Source: Arthrobacter sp. B3I9
GTDB taxonomy: Bacteria; Actinomycetota; Actinomycetes; Actinomycetales; Micrococcaceae
Length of the DNA: 64,000 bases
Direction: 5' to 3'
Assembly (NCBI RefSeq): GCF_030816935.1
Contig: NZ_JAUSYO010000001.1
Span: 2,542,001-2,606,000, forward strand
The notes under the pieces are model-generated. The model saw only the letters and a list, made by a program, of their open reading frames with translations, did no database searches and had not been told where the DNA came from. Below, one piece after another: positions 25,664 through 35,235 of this stretch; within the stretch, counting starts at the first letter, position 1; every line of letters starts with the position of its first letter. The position numbers and the translations under genes are program-made.

Positions 25664-26671
25664 ATGCCTTTGAAACATTACGGCGTTCTCGCGGCGCGGG
25701 CGGTGGACCGCCGCCGGGAAGGTGCCTCGGACTCGCCCCACTACCAGGTCCACCTGCAGGACGGCGGTGGCACGAATTTCAGGGCGGCAATCAACGTCCA
25801 GTCCCAGCAGTCGCCCTCCGAACTGCTGTACCTTGCGGATGACAACTTCCGGCATCCGGCTCTGGGCCTGCTGCCCGGCCCCGGATCCGGTTGGACGCAG
25901 CTGCCGTCCGGCCCGGGCCGCGCCAACCTTGACTTCATCCGCGGAAACTTGTTCGACCCGGCGGCCATGCGCCTGCTGCCCCCAAACGCTGAAGGTCCGG
26001 ACAACGACCTGGCGGACCTCCTGGACCACTATGTACTGCGGGCCATCGCCGACCCCGAGGCGGGGTTGTACGTTTTCGGTGAGCGCTGGGGCCCCGAGCC
26101 GGGGAAGGCTGACAAGATTTTCGGGTTCTCTCCGGGCAACGGGGTGCACGATGTCCATATGAATCAGGGCAACAGCACAGCTTTCCGCGGTGACGACGGC
26201 GTATGGCAGGACGGCGGCCTGCTCCTGCGCTTTCCCGGGGCGGACCGCTGGGTCGCGGTCTTCCTGGCCTTCCAGAGCCAGGCGTGGCATACCGACGACG
26301 CCACGGGGCACAGCATCGCAGGTGCCGGGCCCCGCCCGGGACCCGGCGAACTCCCGCTGCGAATCCTGGCAGCAATGGTCAACCCGGCAGGTCCGGCGCC
26401 CGAGGCGGAGTCCGTGCTCCTGCTCAATGCCTCCGCGGAAGCGGCGGACCTGACCGGATGGCGCATTGCGGACCGGCTGAAAAACAGTTGCCCGGTTCCG
26501 GCAGGCCGGCTGGCCGCCGGCGCGGTTCTGACGGTGCCCGTCGCCGACGGCGTGCAGCTTGGCAACAGCGGTGGCGTGATCACCCTGCTGGATCCGCAGG
26601 GGTTGAAGGTCCACGGCGCGTCCTACACGGCGGACCAGGCCAGTCAGGAGGGCTGGACCCTGACCTTCTGA
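25664..26671 (+). CDS. DUF2278 (YukJ-like) protein with C-terminal lamin-tail domain
   Basis: A 335-aa soluble protein. Residues 1-about 225 match the DUF2278/YukJ family (MPLKHYGVLAARAVDRR, SPHYQVHLQDGG, RAAINVQSQQSPSELLYL, HDVHMNQGN, WQDGGLLLRFP). The last about 100 residues are a lamin-tail-like beta domain (SVLLLNASAEAADLTGWRI, LTVPVADGVQLGNSGGVITLLD), often found on extracytoplasmic nucleases and hydrolases. GGAGG precedes the ATG at 25664. It is first in a long operon of leaderless hydrolases and haem enzymes. In Bacillus, yukJ lies near the type VII secretion locus, but no secretion gene is visible here. Biochemical role unknown; DUF2278 has been proposed to be a hydrolase. Confidence 0.85.
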   Translation: MPLKHYGVLAARAVDRRREGASDSPHYQVHLQDGGGTNFRAAINVQSQQSPSELLYLADDNFRHPALGLLPGPGSGWTQLPSGPGRANLDFIRGNLFDPAAMRLLPPNAEGPDNDLADLLDHYVLRAIADPEAGLYVFGERWGPEPGKADKIFGFSPGNGVHDVHMNQGNSTAFRGDDGVWQDGGLLLRFPGADRWVAVFLAFQSQAWHTDDATGHSIAGAGPRPGPGELPLRILAAMVNPAGPAPEAESVLLLNASAEAADLTGWRIADRLKNSCPVPAGRLAAGAVLTVPVADGVQLGNSGGVITLLDPQGLKVHGASYTADQASQEGWTLTF

Positions 26672-26753
26672 CCCGCCGACGTACCGCGGCGTTGGCGCTT
26701 TCCGCTCCCCGCATCCACGACCGGGTTGGCACCCTCGAAGGAAGAACCGAGCC

Positions 26754-29078
26754 ATGACAGATGCATCCGTAACAGTTGACCGGTTGCTGCACACTCCCGG
26801 TCCGCAGCTCGATGACCTCTTCCGCCGGTCGCCGTCGGACCGGATCCCCTCCGGCGCCGGAGACGGAACTGTCATCTTCGCCCCGGACTCGCCGGCCGCC
26901 CCTCTGACGGCCGGGCTCGTCCGCCTGCTCGCCTGGAAGGGCAAGACCTTCGACCCGGCCACCGCGAGCCTGCGCAACAGGATGGGACCGCTGGGTACAC
27001 CGGCCATTCCGGCGAAGGTCTACCGGGCGCCGAGCTGGCTAGACGCCAAGCCGGCGATCATCCTTGACTACAGCCACTCCGCCCTTGTGGTCCGGCGGAT
27101 CCGCGACGAAATCCGGGAGGCGGAACCCGGAGTGTTCCTCGGCATCGTCTACTGGAACAGGCGCCAAGTGCTGAGGTTTGTTTTGGACTTCACCAATGCG
27201 AAGCGAGGCCGGCCGGTGCCGTATGCCATGAAGAGTACCCCGGGGACACCGGGCGGACCTGACAAGCCCTACCGGGATTCCCCGTTCTGGCGGGTGTTCG
27301 ACGCCTTGGCGCTAAGGCTGGACCACCGGCGAGGGTGGCACCGGCTGCCCAGGCCGCTGGGCCTGCTCACCCTGGTCGGCGTCCGCAACATCCTGCGCCG
27401 CAGCAACCTGGTCGACACGACGAACCAGCCGCAGGAAAACCCGGCAGTCCCCCTTCCCTACTCATCATCGGTGCTGACCGAACGGACGGCCGACGGCAGC
27501 TGGAACAACCTCGACCAGCCTTCGCGGGGCATGGCAAACACACGCTTCGGCCGCAACGTACCGATCGAGAGCACCCGCCCTGAGCCGCCGGACCGTATCC
27601 TCGAACCCAACCCCCGTGAAGTGAGCCGCCGGTTGATGACCCGCGAACGGCTCATCCCGGCTGCGGCGGGCAATGCGCTCATCGCCGCCTGGCTGCAGTT
27701 CATGATCCGCGACTGGTTCAGCCACGGCAGCGGCTCGAACGAGAATCCCTGGGTCTTGCCGATCGGAACCGGCGATGACTGGCCTGAGCCGCCACTGGTC
27801 GTGCCCCGCACCCCCGCTGATCCCACCGCCCCCGCGGACTCGCCGCATCCTCCCACCTACCTCAATGTGATGTCCCACTGGTGGGACGGCTCACAGATCT
27901 ACGGTGTCAGCCTGGCGGAGCAGGACTTCCTCCGGTCCCGGCAGGGCGGGAAGCTGCGCATCGACAACGGTATGCAGCCCTTCCCTGCCGATCCGGCCGC
28001 CAACCCGTCCCTGAAACCCGGGTTCTGGCTCGGAGCAGCCATGATGCAGACCCTGTTCGCGCTCGAACACAACGCCATCTGTGACCGCCTCGCGGCCGCC
28101 TATCCCACGTGGAACGATGAACAGCTGTTCCAACGCGGGCGGCTCATTACGGCCGCGCTGCTCGCCAAAATCCACACCGTCGAATGGACACCGGCGGTCG
28201 TTGCCCATCCCACCTCGGTGACGGCCCTGCACGCCAACTGGTACGGCCTCGCTGGCCGGCACCTGCATAACGTCTTCGGGCGGATCAGCACTGACGAGGT
28301 GGTCAGCGGCATCCCGGGATCGGCCACGCAGGACTACGGCGTCCCCTACGCCCTGACCGAGGAGTTCGTGGCCGTCTACCGGATGCATCCCCTGCTCCCG
28401 GACGAATTCGACTTCCGGGCAGCGGCGGATGACGCGGCCACGCTGGGCCAGAGACCCTTCGACCAGCTGACCGGACCTGCCGCGGTGGATCTGCTGCGCA
28501 CGCAAAGGCTGGCGGACCTGCTCTACACTTTCGGGACGATGAACCCCGGACTCGTCACCCTGCACAACTATCCGAAGCACCTGCAGACGTTCCGCCGGCC
28601 CGACGGCAAACTCATAGACCTGGCCGCAACCGACATCATGCGCAGCCGCGAACTCGGCGTCCCCCGTTACACCGAATTCCGCCGGTTGCTCCACCTCCCC
28701 GTCCCCCGGACCTTTGACGAGCTCACCGATAACCCCGACTGGGCACGCGAGCTCGCGGACGTCTACCGCGGGGACATCGACCGGGTGGACCTGCTGGCAG
28801 GAATGTTCGCCGAAGCCCGGCCGGAAGGATTCGCCTTCAGCGACACCGCCTTCAGGATCTTCGTTCTGATGGCATCGCGGCGGCTGAACAGCGACCGGTT
28901 CTTTACCCGCGACTTCACCCCGGCCGTCTACACACCCGAAGGTATGCGCTGGATCGACGAAAACACCATGGCCACCGTCCTGCTGCGCCACTGCCCGGAA
29001 CTGGCGCCCGCCCTCCGTTCAGCAGTCAACGCCTTCACCCTGTGGCCACGGACCGGACCGTTCACGCAGGAAGGATAA
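26754..29078 (+). CDS. Animal-type haem peroxidase / alpha-dioxygenase-like protein with novel N-terminal domain
   Basis: A 774-aa protein. Residues about 5-150 form a domain also found at the start of the protein at 47330 (LDDLFRRSP, GPLGTPAI, IRDEIRE, PGVFLG.VYW). From about residue 280 it follows the cyclooxygenase/alpha-dioxygenase branch of haem peroxidases: FMIRDWFSHG at the distal side, YLNVMSHWWDGSQIYG, the helix FALEHNAICDRLA and proximal VYRMHPLLPDEF with His545. At the distal position, usually HD, it has Arg319-Asp320, so normal peroxide chemistry is doubtful. There is no signal peptide. RBS GAAGGAAGAACC before the ATG at 26754. Second gene of the operon. Could oxygenate fatty acids or act as a haem sensor; unknown. 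Confidence 0.88.
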   Translation: MTDASVTVDRLLHTPGPQLDDLFRRSPSDRIPSGAGDGTVIFAPDSPAAPLTAGLVRLLAWKGKTFDPATASLRNRMGPLGTPAIPAKVYRAPSWLDAKPAIILDYSHSALVVRRIRDEIREAEPGVFLGIVYWNRRQVLRFVLDFTNAKRGRPVPYAMKSTPGTPGGPDKPYRDSPFWRVFDALALRLDHRRGWHRLPRPLGLLTLVGVRNILRRSNLVDTTNQPQENPAVPLPYSSSVLTERTADGSWNNLDQPSRGMANTRFGRNVPIESTRPEPPDRILEPNPREVSRRLMTRERLIPAAAGNALIAAWLQFMIRDWFSHGSGSNENPWVLPIGTGDDWPEPPLVVPRTPADPTAPADSPHPPTYLNVMSHWWDGSQIYGVSLAEQDFLRSRQGGKLRIDNGMQPFPADPAANPSLKPGFWLGAAMMQTLFALEHNAICDRLAAAYPTWNDEQLFQRGRLITAALLAKIHTVEWTPAVVAHPTSVTALHANWYGLAGRHLHNVFGRISTDEVVSGIPGSATQDYGVPYALTEEFVAVYRMHPLLPDEFDFRAAADDAATLGQRPFDQLTGPAAVDLLRTQRLADLLYTFGTMNPGLVTLHNYPKHLQTFRRPDGKLIDLAATDIMRSRELGVPRYTEFRRLLHLPVPRTFDELTDNPDWARELADVYRGDIDRVDLLAGMFAEARPEGFAFSDTAFRIFVLMASRRLNSDRFFTRDFTPAVYTPEGMRWIDENTMATVLLRHCPELAPALRSAVNAFTLWPRTGPFTQEG

Positions 29079-29083
29079 ATAAC

Positions 29084-30608
29084 GTGGACGAGTTGCCAGG
29101 CGGCCACCGCGAGAACCAAAGCAGTACGCCGTTCACGCCGATGGTCCTGGATAAGAGCGTCATCGCCATGCCCCTTCTTCGCATTCTCGCCCAGGAAGGG
29201 AAGGGGAAGGATTCGGACGACGCAAGCGGTCCCGCTCCTGACTCCAGCCCGGTCGGTGTGATCCTTGACCTGAATCTTGAGTTCAGAGGCGGCAGAGACA
29301 AGGCGCGCCAGCGGCTGACCAAACTGATCGAGGAAGCCAAATCCGGGGCCGGCACCGGGTCAGCCATCCAGGGGATCAATACGTCCAAGACCCACCGGCA
29401 GTACGTCTTTGCGCGGCTGCAGCCGGACGTCATTCGTGAGCTGGTAAGACTTGACCAGCTGGAAAAAAGCTCTGCCGGGCAGGCGATCTACCGGATCTGG
29501 CCCGACTTCAAGATTGGCACGCTGACCACGAAGTCTGTCAGCACTGTCAAGGCGGACGCGGCCCGCGTGTCCTTCTCGGCATTCGGCAGGGACATGGTGT
29601 GGGCCGTCCTTGATTCGGGCATAGACGGCTCACATCCACATTTCTCGGCGCACAAGAACCTTGACGTCGTGACACCGCTGCGGCACCGGGATTTCACGGG
29701 AAGCGGCAGCCCGCTGAAAGATGCTCTTGGTCACGGCACCCACGTGGCCGGCATCATCGCCGGCACTCTGGCCGCAGACGCCGTGCCGGGCAACAAAATC
29801 TTTGCTGCGACCCGTCAGCGGGACGAGAACGGCGAGGTCACCCTCTCGAAGCTTGAACTGGAAGCGATCTCGGGGATGGCCCCGCAATGCAAGCTGGTCA
29901 GCCTCAAAGTCCTGGACGACAACGGACAAGGAGAGGTCAGCAGCCTCATAGCCGCTATCGACGAAATCCAGCGGGGTTAACGGATTCGGCCGCCGGCTGC
30001 GGATCCACGGCGTGAACCTGAGCGTCGGGTATGCGTTCGAACCGGAGTGGTTCGCCTGCGGTCAGAGCCCGCTGTGCGTCGAGGTGGACCTGTTGGTCCG
30101 TTCCGGCGTGGTGGTGGTGACGGCGGCGGGAAACACCGGATACGGATACAACCAGACCGCCTTCAGGGGGCCGCCCGCTGCCGGCCTTGGGATGAGCATC
30201 AATGATCCCGGGAACGCCGAACTGGCCATCACGGTCGGCTCGACCCACCGGGAAATGCCGCACGTCTACGGAGTTTCCTACTTTTCCTCAAAGGGGCCCA
30301 CCGGGGACGGACGAATGAAACCCGACCTTGTGGCCCCTGGGGAGAAGATTCTGTCCTGTGCTGCGGGAGTGGCCCTGCAGGAAGCGGAAGGCGTCACCTG
30401 CCTGTACGCGGAAGACAGCGGCACCAGCATGGCGGCCCCTCACGTTTCAGGCGTCATCGCCGCTTTCCTGTCCGTGCGACGCGAGTTCATCGGCAAACCG
30501 GAGGCCGTCAAGAACATCTTCCTTAGCTCAGCTACCGACTTGAATCGGGACCGTCATTCCCAAGGCCACGGACTGGTGGACCTGATGCGCGCGATTCAGT
30601 CCGTTTGA
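29084..30608 (+). pseudogene. Subtilisin-like (S8) serine protease, broken by a frameshift
   Basis: Cytoplasmic-type subtilase, about 507 aa when repaired. The first frame has a pro-region (LNLEFRGGRDKARQRLTKLIEEA, YVFARLQPDVIRELVRLD), catalytic Asp177 in AVLDSGIDGSHPHF and His217 in GHGTHVAGI. The second frame has VVTAAGNTGYG and the Ser in DSGTSMAAPHVSG. The frames join as IDEIQR-VNGFGRRLRIHGVNLSVGY if one G is removed from the G4 run at 29973-29976; as sequenced, translation stops at 29980 just before the oxyanion-region half. The GTG at 29084 with GGAAGGA upstream is the start, six bases after the peroxidase stop. There is no signal peptide. It lies inside an otherwise intact operon, so sequencing error is quite possible. 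Confidence 0.88.
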
Positions 30609-30624
30609 TTTTCTGGAGAACATC

Positions 30625-31977
30625 ATGACCGAGCTGTCCGGATTTCCCTATTACGAGGTGCAATTCACCAAAGAAGGTGCAACCCATGATCCGGCGGAAG
30701 TTGCCGCGCTGACGCAGCCGCTGGCCGGTGGCCCAGCCACTGATCTGGTCGTTCTAGTCCACGGATGGAACAACGACATGGACGATGCCCGGCGCCTCTA
30801 TCGGGCCTTCGGGGACCGGATGCGCGCGGTCGCGGACGCAGGGCACCTGCCAGCAGCGGCGCAACGAAAGCTGGCAGTTGTCGGCGTGCTCTGGCCCTCG
30901 AAAAAGTTCGCGGAAACCAGCCTTATTGCGGGCGGGGCGGCCGGGCTGTCCGGCCAGGGGGCTCGGGCCGTTCTCACGCGGCAGATCGATGACCTCGCCG
31001 GAGTGTTCAGCAGTCCCGACGCAGACGCTGCACTGGCCCAGGCCAGGGATCTGGTACCGAAGCTGGAAGACAGCCCCAGTGCGCGGGAGCGGTTTGCAGA
31101 GCTTATCCGTTCCGTCCTACCCCGCGAAGCCGCCGAAGGCGCGGAAGAGGACCAATCGCGAGTCTTCTTTACCCTGTCCGGAGGCCAGGTCATGGCGCGG
31201 CTGGGCCAACCGTTGCCGTTGCCGCGCAGTTCCAGCGGCGGAGCGGCCGCAGTGGGCAACGCGGGACCGGGCCAGGGTGGGGCAGCGGGACTTGGCGAGT
31301 TCTTCAGCGGTACTAACGCGGCGGCGCGGAACCTGCTGAACTTTGCCACGTTTTACCAGATGAAGGAACGCGCCGGGACAGTGGGCGTCGAAGGACTGCA
31401 TCCCTTGCTGCGCAGCATCCGCGAAGCGCAGCGCAACCTCGGGATCCGCGCAGAGCAGCCCAACCTCAGGATGCACCTGGTCGGACACAGCTTCGGTGCC
31501 CGCCTGGTGACCGCCGCGACGGCGGGCCGGGACGGCGCCCCGAGCCTCAACCCCGACTCGTTGACCCTGCTCCAGGGCGCCTTCTCACACAACGGCTTTG
31601 CGGAAAAATTTGACGGTTCCCGCAACGGTGCGTTCCGGCGGGTCGTCACCGACCACCTCGTCGGCGGCCCCATAGTCGTCACCAACACGAAGAACGATAC
31701 AGCCGTCGGCACCGCTTATCCCCTGGCCTCACTCATCTCGGGCCAGGACACCAGCCATACCGGGGACCGGAACGATCCCTTCGGCGGTCTCGGACGCAAC
31801 GGGGCACAGCACACCCCCGAGGCGAGCGATGGAACACTCCTGCGCCTCGGAGGCGCCTACGACTTCGAACCCGGGAAGGTCTACAACCTGAATGCCGACG
31901 AGATCATCAGGGACCACAGCGACATCTGCCACGACGAAGTCGCTTACGCCCTGTTCGCTGCCCTTGCCGCGTCATGA
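30625..31977 (+). CDS. Alpha/beta hydrolase, serine esterase-like
   Basis: A 450-aa alpha/beta hydrolase. The oxyanion-side strand LVVLVHGWNNDMDDARRLYRAF lies at residues 41-62, the nucleophile elbow GHSFGA has Ser289, and late HSDICHDEVAYALF may supply the catalytic His. A Gly/Ala-rich linker (SSSGGAAAVGNAGPGQGG) separates the two halves. An insertion of about 200 residues between the HGW strand and the nucleophile is unusual for simple esterases and could form a lid. No signal peptide. TCTGGAGAACATC precedes the ATG at 30625. It lies between the subtilase and the M4 protease genes. Substrate not evident (ester, lipid or peptide). Confidence 0.82.
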   Translation: MTELSGFPYYEVQFTKEGATHDPAEVAALTQPLAGGPATDLVVLVHGWNNDMDDARRLYRAFGDRMRAVADAGHLPAAAQRKLAVVGVLWPSKKFAETSLIAGGAAGLSGQGARAVLTRQIDDLAGVFSSPDADAALAQARDLVPKLEDSPSARERFAELIRSVLPREAAEGAEEDQSRVFFTLSGGQVMARLGQPLPLPRSSSGGAAAVGNAGPGQGGAAGLGEFFSGTNAAARNLLNFATFYQMKERAGTVGVEGLHPLLRSIREAQRNLGIRAEQPNLRMHLVGHSFGARLVTAATAGRDGAPSLNPDSLTLLQGAFSHNGFAEKFDGSRNGAFRRVVTDHLVGGPIVVTNTKNDTAVGTAYPLASLISGQDTSHTGDRNDPFGGLGRNGAQHTPEASDGTLLRLGGAYDFEPGKVYNLNADEIIRDHSDICHDEVAYALFAALAAS

Positions 31978-32024
31978 GCGTGCTCCGGCGGATTCCAGCA
32001 CCTGACCCCTATGGAAGGAACATC

Positions 32025-33101
32025 ATGGTCAGAATTCACCGGCCCTGCTGCCACATCGCCCCGCCGGATCTTCTGGGCCGGCTTGCCGTCGAGGGAAAAC
32101 CCAAACAGCGGGAAGCCGCGGTACGCGCGCTGGCCACGTCAGCGGCTATCCGATCGCAACGGGCTGTGATGGGCCGTTTGGCCCGCCAGTTCAACCTGGA
32201 CGCCGGAGGCATGGCCGGCCTGGGCCTGCGGGCCGACCGCCGCCAAACCGTCTACGACAACCAGAAAATGGGCAGGTCATTCCTCCCCGGCGTCCGGTCC
32301 CGGGGATGGCCGGAACCACCGGGCGAAGATGAGGCGGTTAACCAGGCCTACGACGGCAGCGCGGCAACGTACGAGTTCTACCGTAAAGTCCTCCACCGTA
32401 ACTCCCTGAATGGAGCCGGGATGGAGCTGGTGTCCACGGTCCACTACGGGGTGGGGTTCGACAATGCGTTCTGGGACGGCGCGCAGATGGTCTACGGCGA
32501 CGGCAGCGGCCGGATCTTCCAGGTCGGCGGGTTGACCCGGTCCCTGGATGTCATCGCCCACGAGCTCACCCACGGTGTCACCGACTTCACCGCAGGACTT
32601 GTCTACAGCAAGCAATCCGGCGCCCTTAATGAACACTTTTCGGACGTCGTCGGTTCTCTCGTCAAGCAGTACAGCCTCAAGGAGTCGGCCGCCGAGGCGG
32701 ACTGGCTTATCGGCGAGGGAATCCTTGTCCCCGAACTGGGCAAAGCGCTACGCTCGATGAGCCAGCCGGGCACCGCGTACTCAGGGGACCGGCAGCCAAG
32801 CCACATGGACGACTACGTCGACCTTCCCGATGACAACGACCCGCGCAACGACAATGGAGGCGTCCACATCAACTCGGGAATCCCGAACCACGCGTTCTAC
32901 CTGGCGGCAACGGCGCTAGGTGGTCACGCCTGGGAGGTCGCCGGAATGATCTGGTACAGGGCACTGACCACGCGGCTGGGACCCAGCACGCAATTCGACG
33001 AGGCTGCGCGGGCCACAGTCGACGTCGCGGGCGAGCTTTTAGGCGACGCCGAGGAGAAGGCCGTAAGAAAGGCGTGGGAGGAGGTCGGGGTTTTGTCGTG
33101 A
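32025..33101 (+). CDS. M4 metalloprotease, protealysin-like
   Basis: A 358-aa thermolysin-family zinc protease. The N-terminus MVRIHRPCCHIAPPDLLGRL has the short protealysin-type propeptide signature with its PPxxL motif and no signal peptide. Zinc ligands are H179 and H183 in HELTHG and the Glu of GALNEHFSDVVGS; the Asp in that segment and the HINSGIPNHAFY His complete the active site. I chose the ATG at 32025 because GGAAGGA precedes it, rather than an ATG at 31974 overlapping the upstream stop. The following gene overlaps by four bases and encodes an emfourin-like inhibitor, as in known protealysin operons. Protealysins are made without export signals and can act intracellularly or be delivered by other routes. 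Confidence 0.92.
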   Translation: MVRIHRPCCHIAPPDLLGRLAVEGKPKQREAAVRALATSAAIRSQRAVMGRLARQFNLDAGGMAGLGLRADRRQTVYDNQKMGRSFLPGVRSRGWPEPPGEDEAVNQAYDGSAATYEFYRKVLHRNSLNGAGMELVSTVHYGVGFDNAFWDGAQMVYGDGSGRIFQVGGLTRSLDVIAHELTHGVTDFTAGLVYSKQSGALNEHFSDVVGSLVKQYSLKESAAEADWLIGEGILVPELGKALRSMSQPGTAYSGDRQPSHMDDYVDLPDDNDPRNDNGGVHINSGIPNHAFYLAATALGGHAWEVAGMIWYRALTTRLGPSTQFDEAARATVDVAGELLGDAEEKAVRKAWEEVGVLS

Positions 33102-33409
33102 ACCTGACAATCCGCAGGGGCGGCGGCATCGCGGGCATTCTCGCGCGCACTGAACTCGACACGAACGACCTGCCGCGGCCTGATGCGGAAACGTTTGCCG
33201 CAGAAATGGACCGGTCGGGGCTGCGGGATCCGGAGGAACCTCCTGCCCCGGGCCGGCGGCCGGATGCCCAGCTCTACGAAATCGGCTGGGAAGAGTCCGG
33301 ACGCCAGTACAGCCGCCGTTACTCCGAGGAGTCCCTGCCCGAGGGAGTCCGACAGCTCCTCGCGTGGGTGGACGGGCGGCCAGAGCGGGTCGAATCCATA
33401 GAGCGGTAG
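33098..33409 (+). CDS. Emfourin-like M4 protease inhibitor
   Basis: A 103-aa protein starting at a GTG whose last bases overlap the protease stop (GTGA). Sequence pattern MNLTIRRGGGIAGILARTELD, DLPRPDAETF, AQLYEIGWEESGRQYSRRY and LPEGVRQLLAWVDG matches the emfourin family, small slow-tight inhibitors encoded next to protealysin-like proteases. It presumably keeps the leaderless M4 enzyme inactive in the producing cell. Translational coupling fits a stoichiometric pair. The last codons overlap the first copy of a 15-bp direct repeat (33398-33432). Confidence 0.82.
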   Translation: MNLTIRRGGGIAGILARTELDTNDLPRPDAETFAAEMDRSGLRDPEEPPAPGRRPDAQLYEIGWEESGRQYSRRYSEESLPEGVRQLLAWVDGRPERVESIER

Positions 33410-33432
33410 CAGTGAATATAGAGCGGTAGCAG
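33398..33432. repeat. ATAGAGCGGTAGCAG direct repeat
   Basis: Two perfect 15-bp copies at 33398-33412 and 33418-33432 (20-bp period, about two helical turns) span the emfourin stop codon and the leader of the HAD-M28 gene. This could be an internal regulatory site or a recent duplication. Confidence 0.55.
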
Positions 33433-33458
33433 CGAATGAGGACCATTGGGAGCCGGTT

Positions 33459-35222
33459 GTGAAACTCGTTCTGTTCGATCTTGGTGACACGCTGGAGAGC
33501 GACGGCGTCCTTCTGCCCGGGGCGATGGACACGCTCGAGGCAATCAGATCCGGCGACACTGGAGGTGGACCGGCGCCGCTGCTGGGTCTCGTGTCGGATT
33601 TCGACATGCCGACTGAGCCGTCTGACGTTCCCATCATCCAGCAGCGGTACTACGACCTGCTTGACGACCTGGGCATCCGGCCGTTCTTCGAGCCCGTCGC
33701 GGAGCGTGTCACCCTGTCCACGGAGGTGGGCGTGTTCAAACCGGACGAGCCGGTCTTCCGGGCGGCGGCATTGAAGGTCCATCCCGCGCTGGAATTCGAC
33801 GACATGCTGTTCGTCACGGAGAACCTCGGCCACGTGCTGGCCGCCCGCCGTCTCGGGCTGGCGGCCGTGCACGTGCGCGGGCCGGGTCAACACAGTGGAG
33901 AAGTGGGAACACTGCCCGAGCTCGTTCCGCTGGTGCAGGCGTTCCTCGAGCGCGACGAACCGGTGGAGACCGTTGTCCTGGACGCTCCGCCGGGCGCGCG
34001 GATCACTCTCATGGACCGCATAGCGGCCACCACGGCACGGTGGACGAGGCTCGGTGACGTACTGGTGGTGCGGGCCCCCGCCACTCGGGCGGGACAACTC
34101 CTGACGCACCGCGGAGCGGCGGATTCGTCCCGCCGCTTGGTGGTTCCCGAGGAACGTCTTCACTTGGTCTTCCAGATCGGCCGTTTCTTCCAGGAGGATC
34201 ATCCCAACGTTCGGGTCGTGGTGGACAAGGGCCGCTATCTGGTTGTCGACGTCGATCCGGATCTGTCATTGCTCGACGTCGGGGCGCATGCGTCCTGTTA
34301 CGCGGTCCGCCCGCTTCCGGCCGACACCGTGGTGTTTGATCAGCGGGCGGCCCGTCCCCGGCCGCCTACTCCGGCGGAGGAGGTTGGCGTCCCGGCTGGT
34401 GAGGTGTCCCGCGCGGCGTTTGAGGAAGCCCTCGGCACGCTGGCTGGCCTGCAGACACGGCACTCGACAAGTGCCGAGTTCCTCGGCGCACTCGAGTGGG
34501 CGCGGGGCCGGCTGGCGGACCTGGGCTATGCCACTCAGGTCCAAACCGTGCCCGTGCGCGGCGGGACGACCCGCAACCTCATAGCGGACAGTCCCGGGGA
34601 CGGCGTGGATCGCGAGCTGGTGCTGGTCACTGCGCACCTGGATTCCGTCAACGTACTGGGGGCGGCGGCGGCCGCGCCCGGTGCTGACGACAACGCCTCG
34701 GGCAGCGCCGGCGTGCTGGCTATCGCCGGGGCACTGGCCGGGAGGTCAAGGAGGAACGACCTGCGGGTTGTCCTGTTCGGTGGCGAGGAGCAGGGCCTGT
34801 TCGGCAGCCGTCATTACGTGAACGGGCTGGACGGGCCCGAGCGCGCTCGAATCAGCGCTGTCATCAACATGGACATGGTTGCCTGCCGAAACTCCAGCAC
34901 TGCGACGGTGCTCCTCGAGGGAGCCCTCCCATCGCAGGCCATGATCGACGCGCTCGCCGACATCGCCCAGACACACACCACGCTGGCCGTCCAGACCAGC
35001 CTCCAGCCGTTCAACAGCGACCATGTGCCCTTCCTCGATCAAGGCATTCCGGCGGTCTTGACGATCGAGGGAACCGACTCGGCAAATGACCGTGTCCACA
35101 GCGAACGCGACACGCTAGACACCCTCGACATCGGCCTCGCCCTGGAGATCCTGCGGATGAATGTCTTGTTCGTCGCCCAGGCCCTGGACAGAGACATCCG
35201 AACGGCTCAACCGACCAGGTGA
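33459..35222 (+). CDS. HAD-like domain fused to M28 zinc peptidase
   Basis: A 587-aa fusion. Residues 1-about 185 are HAD-like: [16 protein letters not shown] supplies the nucleophile Asp, SDFDMP a second motif, and [14 protein letters not shown] plus [17 protein letters not shown] the late motifs. Residues 185-315 are an unassigned segment ([22 protein letters not shown]). Residues about 320-580 are an M28 aminopeptidase-type domain with ligands in [29 protein letters not shown] and [14 protein letters not shown] precedes the GTG at 33459. No signal peptide. A phosphatase-like plus aminopeptidase chain is unusual and may process phosphorylated peptides or use the HAD module for binding; this is speculation. 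Confidence 0.87.
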   Translation: MKLVLFDLGDTLESDGVLLPGAMDTLEAIRSGDTGGGPAPLLGLVSDFDMPTEPSDVPIIQQRYYDLLDDLGIRPFFEPVAERVTLSTEVGVFKPDEPVFRAAALKVHPALEFDDMLFVTENLGHVLAARRLGLAAVHVRGPGQHSGEVGTLPELVPLVQAFLERDEPVETVVLDAPPGARITLMDRIAATTARWTRLGDVLVVRAPATRAGQLLTHRGAADSSRRLVVPEERLHLVFQIGRFFQEDHPNVRVVVDKGRYLVVDVDPDLSLLDVGAHASCYAVRPLPADTVVFDQRAARPRPPTPAEEVGVPAGEVSRAAFEEALGTLAGLQTRHSTSAEFLGALEWARGRLADLGYATQVQTVPVRGGTTRNLIADSPGDGVDRELVLVTAHLDSVNVLGAAAAAPGADDNASGSAGVLAIAGALAGRSRRNDLRVVLFGGEEQGLFGSRHYVNGLDGPERARISAVINMDMVACRNSSTATVLLEGALPSQAMIDALADIAQTHTTLAVQTSLQPFNSDHVPFLDQGIPAVLTIEGTDSANDRVHSERDTLDTLDIGLALEILRMNVLFVAQALDRDIRTAQPTR

Positions 35223-35235
35223 AGGAGAACGCAAG

